Assembly: GCA_937967805.1 (NCBI GenBank) | Contig: CALBTC010000499.1 | Location: forward strand, 1 to 42,637 | DNA from: an uncultured Anaerolineaceae bacterium | Lineage (GTDB): Bacteria > Chloroflexota > Anaerolineae > Promineifilales > Promineifilaceae | Length of the DNA: 42,637 nt | Reading direction: 5' to 3' | Shown here: positions 35,144 through 42,607 of the stretch, in pieces | Numbering within the stretch: the stretch's first letter is position 1 | How the letters are laid out: each line of letters begins with the position of its first letter | Made by a program: the position numbers and the translations under genes | Notes under the pieces: generated by a model | What the model saw: the letters and a program-made list of their open reading frames with translations, nothing else | Database searches by the model: none | Told to the model about the DNA's origin: nothing

Positions 35144-37330
35144 CTATTGTTCGGTAAAGGTGTAGATGTCTAGCTGGAGCTGCAACCGTCCAAGCTGGTG
35201 CGGAATTCGATGGAGAGGCATTTCCATTTGGGGCACATCAATCAGATAGGTAAATTGATAATTTTGCTGCCAATTTTGCCAGGTGGGTGGCGGCGTGTCT
35301 GCTGTGGCTATCCAGTAGACGGGCTTTCCCTCATGCTGCCAGTGGGCAACGGCCGTTTCCAGCAACGTATCATCCTTCACATCGCCCTGTATGGCAAAGA
35401 CAGTCTTATCGAATAAAAACCACAGCGGTAAGCTAAGCTGCTGGGCTGGTGTTTCTCTTTGCATGAGCAAGACGGCCTCGTCCGGCAGTTCAGTGGCCAA
35501 CGCTTCTAGCTGTTCCGTTAGGCCATCATATTCCACCACGCGGGCAATATGACGAATATGCTGCCCAAAACCAGCCAGGATGAGGACCAAAAGTGCAGCA
35601 GCCGTGACTTTTGTCACCCACCTTGCCTGTACCCATCTTTCCCACCGCCAGTGCCACAAAAACCAGATGAACCAGGACATTGCCAAAAGAAACGCGGGAA
35701 AGGCAATGGGAATAAAGCGGCGAATCACCCAAAAATGGTCTGGTGAGGTTCCCGCGCCCAAAACGAAGAGCGGCGCAAAATTGCTCACCAGGAGAAAAAG
35801 CGCCACGAATCCGACGGTTGATTGGGTCTGGTAAAAAAGTAGCAACCAGCCGGCCACACCTATCAACAAGCCGGCACGGGTCAAGTAAAGGCGCGAAAGC
35901 TGAATGGCCTGCATCGTTTTGTTTAGGGCGGGAACGGTGAGGAATTGATCTGAAACGGCCGTTCCCACCAGCAAAACCAGGACCAGCCCCGCAATGGCCT
36001 GCCGCCACCGGCGCGGGCGCTGAAACAGGTTGGTGAACGGCCGTTCTAAAGCCGGGCGCAACCGGGCCAGCAGCCCAACACCGCCCAGCAGCAAAACGCC
36101 TGCCAACAGCAACATTGGCCAATTTGCGTTGGCAAAACGGCCAATCCACTCTTCGGGATTCGGATAGCCATCGGCTGCCGCCACCAAGGGCTTGGCCAGA
36201 AAGCCAGGCAGTAAATTCCGTACAGCATGATCCAGAAAGTATATGGTAGCGATGAAAGCAGCGTGAAGCATTGCTTGCAGACTCAATAAAAGGTAAACGC
36301 CAATGCCCCACCAATAGGCTGGTTTAAACTGACGCCGCAGCCACAAAAGCAAAAAGATGAGGCCCACGGATATGGGCACAAGCACGGTGTCTAGCTTGGC
36401 TAAAGTGAGCAGACCCAGGCAGCTTCCGGCTAAAACGGCCGTCCCTCTTCCGCCATTTTCCAGCAGCAAAACAAGGGCAAACAGCCCGCCCCAAAAGAAG
36501 ACCTGCACCATTATTTCGGCCGTGGGGTAGCCCGTAAACCAAACCTGGGTCACGCTAAAGGTTAAAAGCAGCAGCGTGATTAGCCCCACTGCGTGCCCCC
36601 AAACCCGCGCCACCGTTACAAAAATGGCCAAGCTGCCCAGCAAGGCTAAAAACATGGTCGTAAACAGGGCAGTTTGCGTGCCGCCGGCTGCAAAAAAAAC
36701 GGCAATAAGTGCTGGAAATAAATGGAAAGCATGAGGCAGATAAATGCCTAAATCTAAGTCACGGATGGTAAGGCCACTGATGCGCTGGCCCTCGCTCCAC
36801 GGCCCCGGAAACCCGGCCTGGTACAGGCGCGTTTCTGGCCAGACCAGCGTGGCTCTGAGTTCGGCGGGAACGGTCTGTATGGCCTCATCGTTAACAAGAA
36901 TGCCACCTGTCTTGGCAATGTGAATGCCAGTGTTGACATAAACACCATGATCGCGCCCACCAATAATATATTCAGACGGTCGTCCTGAAAGCAAAACCGC
37001 AGCCAGCAGCAGCCCGGCCACCAGGGCGTCCCGCCGGTGCCACTTTAAGCTAATGAGGGAGGTTGTGAAACGGCCGTGCCACACGGACCAGCCAATCATC
37101 AGGGCGCTGGGAATAAGCAGCAGCGTGAGCAGCAGCGGCAGCGAAAAAAGGGCAAACTCGGCCAAAGTTAAACTTAGCCAACTGACAACGGCCGTTCCCG
37201 CCAAAAGCCATACAAACACGGTTTCCAGCCCCGATAGTTTGAGTCTGAACCTTTCGCCAAACGCCAGCCAACTGGCCAAACCCGACGTGAGAATGATTAA
37301 AAATAATAGCAAAATAGGCAAAAAACTCAC
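35144..37330 (-). CDS. Polytopic GT-C-like membrane glycosyltransferase
   Basis: 728 residues with about 14 hydrophobic segments. The start is a GTG at 37328-37330 that overlaps the stop of the GT2 gene (GTGA), so the two are coupled. An external loop after the third or fourth segment has GGRDHGVYVNTGIHI (near 126-140), where the Asp suits the catalytic base of GT-C enzymes, and later loops have WFTGYPTAEIM. A soluble C-terminal region of about 130 residues follows the last segment. It may take sugar from a polyprenyl-phosphate and add it outside the membrane, like ArnT/PMT-type proteins. The exact family is not certain. Confidence 0.72.
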   Translation of the reverse strand: MSFLPILLLFLIILTSGLASWLAFGERFRLKLSGLETVFVWLLAGTAVVSWLSLTLAEFALFSLPLLLTLLLIPSALMIGWSVWHGRFTTSLISLKWHRRDALVAGLLLAAVLLSGRPSEYIIGGRDHGVYVNTGIHIAKTGGILVNDEAIQTVPAELRATLVWPETRLYQAGFPGPWSEGQRISGLTIRDLDLGIYLPHAFHLFPALIAVFFAAGGTQTALFTTMFLALLGSLAIFVTVARVWGHAVGLITLLLLTFSVTQVWFTGYPTAEIMVQVFFWGGLFALVLLLENGGRGTAVLAGSCLGLLTLAKLDTVLVPISVGLIFLLLWLRRQFKPAYWWGIGVYLLLSLQAMLHAAFIATIYFLDHAVRNLLPGFLAKPLVAAADGYPNPEEWIGRFANANWPMLLLAGVLLLGGVGLLARLRPALERPFTNLFQRPRRWRQAIAGLVLVLLVGTAVSDQFLTVPALNKTMQAIQLSRLYLTRAGLLIGVAGWLLLFYQTQSTVGFVALFLLVSNFAPLFVLGAGTSPDHFWVIRRFIPIAFPAFLLAMSWFIWFLWHWRWERWVQARWVTKVTAAALLVLILAGFGQHIRHIARVVEYDGLTEQLEALATELPDEAVLLMQRETPAQQLSLPLWFLFDKTVFAIQGDVKDDTLLETAVAHWQHEGKPVYWIATADTPPPTWQNWQQNYQFTYLIDVPQMEMPLHRIPHQLGRLQLQLDIYTFTEQ

Positions 37331-38646
37331 GATGCTTTCTTGTGCTCCGCCGATAATTCCGCAACAAGGTCTTTTAGCTGGCGAATGTCTGCCTCAAGCT
37401 GTTTTAAGGATTTTTCAGCAGGCAGGAGCCTGCCCAACAGATATTCGATTTCCATTGCCTGTGTGCGTCCGCGAGTTTCCAGATAGCCAATTTGGCGCTG
37501 CAAATAATGATTGTGCACTGTTTGTTCTTGCAGCAAGCGACGAACCAACCATTTCGCGGCGACGCTGCCCCAGGCTTGTCTAAATTTGGCAGCGATTGCG
37601 CCAACCGGGGAACCTGTGGCGGGGAAGGTGAACTCTTTTAAAGGAGGGGGCGGCGCTTCAATCGTGGCTTTTACCTGGATGGCTGTCTTACGCAGCTGTA
37701 AAAGCGCATTTTGTACGGCCGTTACCTGCGCTTCTGTAACATCCTCCGGCAAAATAGTGGGCGCGAGGATTGTCATTGTCAAACAAGCTAATCGAACCGC
37801 ATCAATATCCAAAAATAAAGGATGGTTGTTAAGATAAACTAATTCCGCCGGCACAAATTCCTGCAAAAACTGCTCTACGGAATAATGTTTAAGAACAAAG
37901 CGATATCGGTTGCGATGGCGTGTTTGCAGTGTCAAATCCTGCACTTTGTTAATCGAAGTTGATTCATTGTGAATGGCCACTGCCTGGGTGGCAACCACCA
38001 CCCGAAAGCCTGCTGCTTTGGCCCGGTAGCAATAATCAGCTTCCTCATAATAAAATGGATGGAATGACTCATCCAACAGCCCGATCTCATCAATAACGGA
38101 ACGATGCAGGGCAATGGCCGCTCCGGTGACGTATGGTACATCTTGAATGGCCGGTAAATCAGCTACATCTGCTTCCTTATGGTGAAAATGGTGGCTGTGG
38201 GCCAGCGGATAGCTGAGTTCAGCCCCTAAATGTTGGATGGTGCCGTCTGGATACAGCAGCTTGCAGCCCACAATACCAATTTCGGATGAGGTTGTGAACG
38301 GCCGTATCAGTTCCTTGAGCCAATTTGGCTGCACCAGCACGTCATTGTTCAATAGCACCGTCACATCTGCCGTGATCTGGCGCAGCCCAACGTTCATACC
38401 GCGACTGAAGCCTAAATTGTCTTCGTTTTGGATGACCTGTATCTGAGGGAATTTTTCAGCCACAAAAGAAATGGACGCATCGGTAGAGCCGTTGTCTACC
38501 ACGATAATCTTATAATTACTGTAGGTTTGATTCAACAGTAAAGGCAGGCAAGTTTCCAGCAGGGAACGGCCGTTCCAATTCAAAATCAAAATGGCAACCG
38601 ACAAATCTTCTGGTGCACTGTTGACTGGTCTTGCTTCTGCTTCCAT
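37327..38646 (-). CDS. GT2-family glycosyltransferase with C-terminal W/R-rich coiled-coil tail
   Basis: 439 residues. The catalytic part (about 1-270) has LILNWNGRSLL, IVVDNGSTDASI, NEDNLGFSRGMNVGL, the metal-binding VLLNNDVLV and YYEEADYCYRAKAAGF, all typical of GT2 rhamnosyltransferase-like enzymes. After a linker (about 270-340) comes the module FRQAWGSVAAKWLVRRLLQE (355-374) and then a coiled coil to the end (LKQLEADIRQLKDLVAEL). The tail equals the stand-alone modules in two small proteins downstream. The start is preceded by AGGGA, inside a hairpin arm. Its stop overlaps the GT-C-like gene. Confidence 0.9.
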   Translation of the reverse strand: MEAEARPVNSAPEDLSVAILILNWNGRSLLETCLPLLLNQTYSNYKIIVVDNGSTDASISFVAEKFPQIQVIQNEDNLGFSRGMNVGLRQITADVTVLLNNDVLVQPNWLKELIRPFTTSSEIGIVGCKLLYPDGTIQHLGAELSYPLAHSHHFHHKEADVADLPAIQDVPYVTGAAIALHRSVIDEIGLLDESFHPFYYEEADYCYRAKAAGFRVVVATQAVAIHNESTSINKVQDLTLQTRHRNRYRFVLKHYSVEQFLQEFVPAELVYLNNHPLFLDIDAVRLACLTMTILAPTILPEDVTEAQVTAVQNALLQLRKTAIQVKATIEAPPPPLKEFTFPATGSPVGAIAAKFRQAWGSVAAKWLVRRLLQEQTVHNHYLQRQIGYLETRGRTQAMEIEYLLGRLLPAEKSLKQLEADIRQLKDLVAELSAEHKKAS

Positions 38647-38653
38647 GCTGCTT

Positions 38654-38674
38654 TTCCCTAAAAAATATAGGGAA
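38654..38674. promoter_or_regulatory. Hairpin covering the GT2 ribosome site
   Basis: TTCCCTA at 38654-38660 pairs with TAGGGAA at 38668-38674. Read on the minus strand the near arm carries the AGGGA that serves as Shine-Dalgarno for the GT2 ATG at 38644-38646, so folding would hide it. A small stem of seven pairs, so the effect is uncertain. Confidence 0.4.
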
Positions 38675-38676
38675 GT

Positions 38677-38715
38677 TTACCATCAACCATTTACCATTAA
38701 CAATTAACCATTTTT
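38677..38715. repeat. ACCATTAA-type word repeats
   Basis: TTTACCATCAACCATTTACC and ATTAACAATTAACCATTTTT run back to back; words ACCAT and AACCATT repeat four times. It spans the end of the GHL10 gene and the leader of the GT2 gene. Confidence 0.55.
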
Positions 38716-40066
38716 ACGGATGCCAACTAATATTCGGCACAACGGCCGTTTGTGCATAAGGTCCATTTGCCAGATCATCAAAGTAGCCGTTGGCTAGCAG
38801 ACCGCTGTAGGAAAAGAGTGCGTGCCCCGCCGTGCCGGCTGTTCGCGCTATCTCAATCCGCGCTTCGATTTCGGCAAAGGAGCAGTAGCCTGCACCAATA
38901 CCGGGGATGACGTAACGACCGCTCCCCGCCGTCTGAAAATCCTCCACCAGCGTTTGCCACCGAGACCGAATCCAGTAATCGCTCGAAGATGGGCTGGGGT
39001 CCTCCTCGTAGTTGCCGTCTTCGTCGCAGCCGTTGTAGACGCTGCCGGGGTAAATCATCGGCGAGATGCTGTCGATCGTGCCGCTGGCCAGCCACGCCTT
39101 CGAATCCTGGTAATAATGAATGTTGCCCTGCTGCGGTGAGCCGGGGAAGCCCCAGGCTGAGTCCAGTTGATGAATGGGCCAGACGGCCGCCGAGAGCCAC
39201 AAACCTTCTTTTAGCGGCACAACTTCTTCGTAGAAGCGGCGCACCGTGCCGCTTACCTGCGCCCGCTGCCAGTCGATGTAGCCAGGCTCGGCAAAACAAT
39301 CCGTACCGTAGCGACCTTCGCTGACCGGATCGCAGGAGGTGTTGACGCCACCATAACGGATGTGGTCCAGGTGCAGCCCGTCGATGTCGTAGCGCGTCAC
39401 CAAATCTTGCCCCACAGATATGAGATGGTTATCCAAAAAGACGGAGGCAGGCGTGCCGCGTAGATAAGACCCGCAGTAGACCTCATCGCTGGTCGTCCAT
39501 TGCAGGCCGTTGGGTTTGCCGTCGCTGCTGCCGTGCTCGTTGAGCAGTAAATGGTAGAGGGGCGTGGGAGTTACGCCGGCGTCGGGCGGATTGTCGCAAA
39601 AGCTGCCGCCGTTCCACACCGGATAAACGTTCATGTAGGCGTGTACCTGAAGGCCCGCCGCGTGACCTTTTTCGATCATGTCGGCCAGCGGGTCCCAGAG
39701 CGGGGCGGGTGCCTGGCCATAAACGCCGCTGACGCGGTCCGCCCACGGCTCCAGGCTGGATTGGTAATAGGCGTCAGCAATGCCCCGCACCTGAAAGAAG
39801 ATGGCGTTGAAGCCGGCATCGGCGACGTTTTGCACGATTTCGTCAATCTTGGCCGGGTTGGCCGGCTGGCCGAAGCTGGTCCAGTCGAAGCGGGTTACCC
39901 AGACGCCGCGAAACTCGGTCATCGGCTCGGGGTCGGGAGGGTTGGTGCTGTCGAGGATGAGGGGGAGGTAGACGGCCGTTTCTCCCCCGGCCGCCACGCT
40001 ATCATCAGTTTGTAATCCCAGCATCAACACAAAAAAGGCGCTTAGTAAAATCGTTATGCGTTTCAT
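38714..40066 (-). CDS. Secreted GHL10-type glycoside hydrolase-like protein
   Basis: 450 residues from MKRITILLSAFFVL; a longer frame to 40252 adds 62 residues that do not resemble a signal. A signal peptide (cleavage near DSVAA) is followed by the short AVYLPLILDSTN segment. The catalytic domain opens TEFRGVWVTRFDWTSF, continues FNAIFFQVRG, GLQVHAYMNVYPVW and DGLHLDHIRYGG, and later SPMIYPGSVYNG. These are the marks of the DUF187/GHL10 (glycosyl hydrolase-like 10) TIM barrel, with H-x-D-H and acid positions conserved. Members act on cell-wall or extracellular glycans outside the cell. It lies beside the glycan genes and may trim or remodel the polymer. Confidence 0.88.
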   Translation of the reverse strand: MKRITILLSAFFVLMLGLQTDDSVAAGGETAVYLPLILDSTNPPDPEPMTEFRGVWVTRFDWTSFGQPANPAKIDEIVQNVADAGFNAIFFQVRGIADAYYQSSLEPWADRVSGVYGQAPAPLWDPLADMIEKGHAAGLQVHAYMNVYPVWNGGSFCDNPPDAGVTPTPLYHLLLNEHGSSDGKPNGLQWTTSDEVYCGSYLRGTPASVFLDNHLISVGQDLVTRYDIDGLHLDHIRYGGVNTSCDPVSEGRYGTDCFAEPGYIDWQRAQVSGTVRRFYEEVVPLKEGLWLSAAVWPIHQLDSAWGFPGSPQQGNIHYYQDSKAWLASGTIDSISPMIYPGSVYNGCDEDGNYEEDPSPSSSDYWIRSRWQTLVEDFQTAGSGRYVIPGIGAGYCSFAEIEARIEIARTAGTAGHALFSYSGLLANGYFDDLANGPYAQTAVVPNISWHP

Positions 40067-40233
40067 AGGTAATTTCTCATTTTGGAATGAATCAACAGCG
40101 ATAAATTTGGGAAATCTTTGATTTTTTGAAGCGCATTGTGGCACAGAAACGGCCGTCCCGCCGCCAAAAATCCATGAATTAACGAACCATCCCACCTTTT
40201 TTAACGTATTCTGCACAGTGTGTGTGGCAGGTA

Positions 40234-40254
40234 GCAAGTCGCAAGTTCGCAAGT
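40234..40254. repeat. GCAAGT triple repeat
   Basis: GCAAGT occurs at 40234, 40241 and 40249, spaced 7 and 8 bases. It belongs to the same kind of word-iterated spacer element seen elsewhere in the window. Confidence 0.55.
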
Positions 40255-40301
40255 GAAAGCTTGTAGCTAAAGAAAATAAACGTGTAACGCTGTAGACTGG
40301 C

Positions 40302-40461
40302 CTCCGACCGAGCCACCGGCCGGCACGGTTAGGAGAGCAGCTCTTCGGGACTGAGATTCGGCCGGAGCCAGGTGCTGCTCCATTTTATCTTCAGGAGTAG
40401 CCCGTCCTAACACTGCCAAGAGGGCTAACTAAAATTCACCAAAGTGGGTGGGCTGAATTTT
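40302..40461. other. Candidate structured RNA leader in a 480-base spacer
   Basis: Three hairpins are stacked in sequence. CTCCGACCGA (40302-40311) pairs with TCGGCCGGAG (40358-40367), nine of ten positions, and encloses AGAGCAGCTCT at 40334-40344. TAGCCC (40398-40403) pairs with GGGCTA (40422-40427). AAAATTCA (40431-40438) pairs with TGAATTTT (40454-40461). GTTAGGA (40328-40334) can also pair with TCCTAAC (40405-40411), which gives an alternative fold. I do not recognise a known riboswitch or small RNA. The rest of the spacer (40067-40546) has no gene; the last part is AT-rich. Confidence 0.4.
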
Positions 40462-40546
40462 ATTGATGATGGGGCTAATCCCTGTTAAAGTACGCGCTTC
40501 TACTCATTCATTATTGCAAATTTAAAGATAGACAAGACAAAACCCA

Positions 40547-41386
40547 ATGAAATTATTTACTCGTGAAGAATATACGCAAGAACCGACCCTGCAACATCCT
40601 ATTTCACAAATATGTACCCAAAGTCAATTTATGACTGACATTTATGTCGATTGGTGTGAAAAAATTCGAGAAGAGCCACGTTACCACCGCAAGCAGTGGG
40701 AGTTTGTTTATATTGCTCAAATTTTGAAAACGAACGGTATGTTGGCACCGGGGAAAAAGGGGCTAGGTTTTGGCGTAGGGCAAGAGCCACTCCCTGCACT
40801 ATTTGCTAATTTTGGCTGCAATATTTTAGCAACGGATCTTGCAGCTGAAGAAGCGGCAGATAAAAGATGGGTTGAATCTGGTCAGCATGTAGGCGGGGTA
40901 GAGCAGTTGCGCTTCAAAGGTATTTGTGAAGCGGAAAAGTTTTTTTCACTGGTTCAGTTTCGGACGCAAGATATGAATGCAATTGAGCCAGATTTGCAAA
41001 GAGAATCGTTTGATTTTGTCTGGTCTTCATGTGCGTTAGAGCATTTAGGGTCTATTAAGCATGGCCTAGACTTTATACGAAACACATTAAGCTGTATTAA
41101 GAAGGGTGGCCTTGTTGTTCATACAACAGAATATAATGTTTCTTCAAACATTTTTACAATTAAGAATAACCCTCATACGGTTTTGTTTAGAAAAAGAGAT
41201 TTGATGGGGCTGATTAAAGGATTACGCAAAGAGGAATATATCATCGATATTAATTGGCATAGCGGCAATCAACCGCTGGATAAATATATTGACCTGCCTC
41301 CTTATAAACCAGATCCGCATCTAAAATTAAAACTTGGAAGATATGTATCAACGTCTATAGGTCTTGTTATCCACAAACCAGAGTAA
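40547..41386 (+). CDS. SAM-dependent methyltransferase, AT-rich, probably imported
   Basis: 279 residues. Motif I region is GLGFGVGQEPLPALFA (G-x-G-x-G variant), the acidic residue follows in ILATDLAAEEA, then DMNAIEPDL and FDFVWSSCALEHLGSI (motif IV-like with S-x-x-x-x-E-H-L), then KKGGLVVHTTEYN. This pattern belongs to a class I methyltransferase type found in surface-glycan clusters. The gene is clearly richer in A+T than its neighbours and has no ACGGCCGT, and codons such as AAA, ATT and TTA prevail. Both facts suggest recent transfer. It follows a structured spacer and is unlinked to the minus-strand block. Confidence 0.85.
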   Translation: MKLFTREEYTQEPTLQHPISQICTQSQFMTDIYVDWCEKIREEPRYHRKQWEFVYIAQILKTNGMLAPGKKGLGFGVGQEPLPALFANFGCNILATDLAAEEAADKRWVESGQHVGGVEQLRFKGICEAEKFFSLVQFRTQDMNAIEPDLQRESFDFVWSSCALEHLGSIKHGLDFIRNTLSCIKKGGLVVHTTEYNVSSNIFTIKNNPHTVLFRKRDLMGLIKGLRKEEYIIDINWHSGNQPLDKYIDLPPYKPDPHLKLKLGRYVSTSIGLVIHKPE

Positions 41387-41464
41387 AAGTTCATAGAATA
41401 TTCTCAACCTTGGTATGAATCAACCGAGTTCGCAATTACCCAAATACCCATTAAAATCCCTTAC

Positions 41465-42469
41465 ATGACCAAACTCCGAAAGTTCACAACCTCGGCTGGG
41501 CAAATTATCTACACTTTTCCCGTGCAGTCGTTCCCCAGTTTGGTGAACAATATTTACCTGATTAGCGACGGAGAAAATTTGATTCTGGTCGATTGCGGTT
41601 CCGGCTTTGCCGAGGCCAATGACCAACTTCTGGCGGGGGTAACGGCCGTAGCCCAACAATTCAACGAAGCCATCAGTCTGGAAGCGGTCAGCCACATCCT
41701 CATCACCCACGGCCACATCGACCATTTTGGCGGGCTGCCCTTCGTGCGCCGGTTCACCAACGCCCCGATTGGCATTCACGTGCTGGACCGGCGGGTGCTG
41801 TCTAATCACGAGGAACGGGCCATCTTTTCCTCCAGCCGCCTGGACAACTTTCTTGAGGGCGCCGGCGTTTCAGAGGAACGGCGCGGGCAGTTGATGCAGG
41901 TTTATCTGTTTGGCAAGCAGTATTACAAATCGACGCCGGTGCAGTTTTTGCTGGAAGAAGGCACGCCAACGGTGGGGAGCATCGAGGTGTTTCATGTGCC
42001 GGGGCATTGTCCGGGACAGGTGTGCCTGTTGGTTGATGACGTGCTGCTGACGGCCGATCATGTCCTCAGCCGTACGACGCCGCACCAGGCACCGGAAAGC
42101 ATCACCAATAACATGGGGCTGGGCCACTACCTCGATTCGCTGACGAAGATTGAGAAGGTAGCAGGCATAAGTCTGGCTTTAGGCGGGCATGAAGAGCCGA
42201 TGACGGATGTGTACGGCCGTATCCAGGCCATCAAAACCGCCCACGACGACCGCCTCAACAAAATCCTGGACATCTGCTGCGAGCCAAAATCCCTGGCCGA
42301 CATCAGCCGCGACCTGTTTGGCAAGGTGCAAAGCTACCACGTGCTCCTGGCCCTGGAAGAAACCGGGGCGCACGTCGAATACCTCTACCAGCGAGGTGAA
42401 CTTGTTGCCGCCAATCTGGACGAAATCCAAAAGACACACCATCCCGTCGTGCAGTACCAAAAAGCATAA
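41465..42469 (+). CDS. MBL-fold metallo-hydrolase with winged-helix tail
   Basis: 334 residues. The metal-binding set is complete: H82-x-H84-x-D86-H87 in ITHGHIDHFGG, H181 in VPGHCPGQV, D198 in LLTADHVL and H242 in LGGHEEP. The C-terminal third (about 260-334) is a helical, winged-helix-like domain with SLADISRDLFG and HVLLALEETGAHVEYL, as in LACTB2/BLACT-type proteins. Members hydrolyse thioesters, RNA ends or other small substrates in the cytoplasm. The substrate cannot be told here. The gene lies 78 bases after the AT-rich methyltransferase but has normal composition and two ACGGCCGT copies, so it is not part of the import. No good ribosome site is visible. Confidence 0.92.
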   Translation: MTKLRKFTTSAGQIIYTFPVQSFPSLVNNIYLISDGENLILVDCGSGFAEANDQLLAGVTAVAQQFNEAISLEAVSHILITHGHIDHFGGLPFVRRFTNAPIGIHVLDRRVLSNHEERAIFSSSRLDNFLEGAGVSEERRGQLMQVYLFGKQYYKSTPVQFLLEEGTPTVGSIEVFHVPGHCPGQVCLLVDDVLLTADHVLSRTTPHQAPESITNNMGLGHYLDSLTKIEKVAGISLALGGHEEPMTDVYGRIQAIKTAHDDRLNKILDICCEPKSLADISRDLFGKVQSYHVLLALEETGAHVEYLYQRGELVAANLDEIQKTHHPVVQYQKA

Positions 42470-42539
42470 CCTTCATCTGGATGGGTTAGAATCGAGCCGG
42501 ATTTTTATCAACAGGCTCGTGGTGAGCGAAGTCGAACCA

Positions 42540-42595
42540 TTCCGCAGATTGAATAGATTTAATCTGTGTCATCTGCGTAATCTTTGATTTTCTGG
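42540..42595. repeat. GCAGATT / ATCTGCG word repeat at the right end
   Basis: CGCAGATTGAATAGATT, then TAATCTGTG and ATCTGCGTAATC, can fold back on each other and share words with the repeat at 18741-18810. It lies between the MBL gene and the start of a further frame. Confidence 0.6.
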
Positions 42596-42607
42596 CTTAA
42601 AGAATTT

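Larger units (their letters stand above)
524..42220. repeat. Dispersed highly iterated palindrome ACGGCCGT
   Basis: The octamer ACGGCCGT occurs about 67 times by my reading, from 524-531 to 42213-42220, mostly inside genes on both strands and often flanked as (A/G)AACGGCCGTT. A random 8-mer would be expected less than once in this length. Near-matches with one changed end base (for example ACGGCCGC, TCGGCCGT) are also frequent. In coding frames it gives Thr-Ala-Val or Asn-Gly-Arg, which recur in unrelated proteins here. It is rare or absent in the calpain, TPR and 40.5-41.4 kb methyltransferase genes. The count is by eye and may be off by a few. Confidence 0.93.

Noticed and set aside
40067..40252. 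62-residue extension of the GHL10 protein
   Set aside because: No signal-peptide character; the internal Met begins a classic signal peptide.
40302..40461. Assignment to a known riboswitch such as TPP (CTGAGA is present) or SRP RNA
   Set aside because: The other conserved segments of those RNAs are missing.
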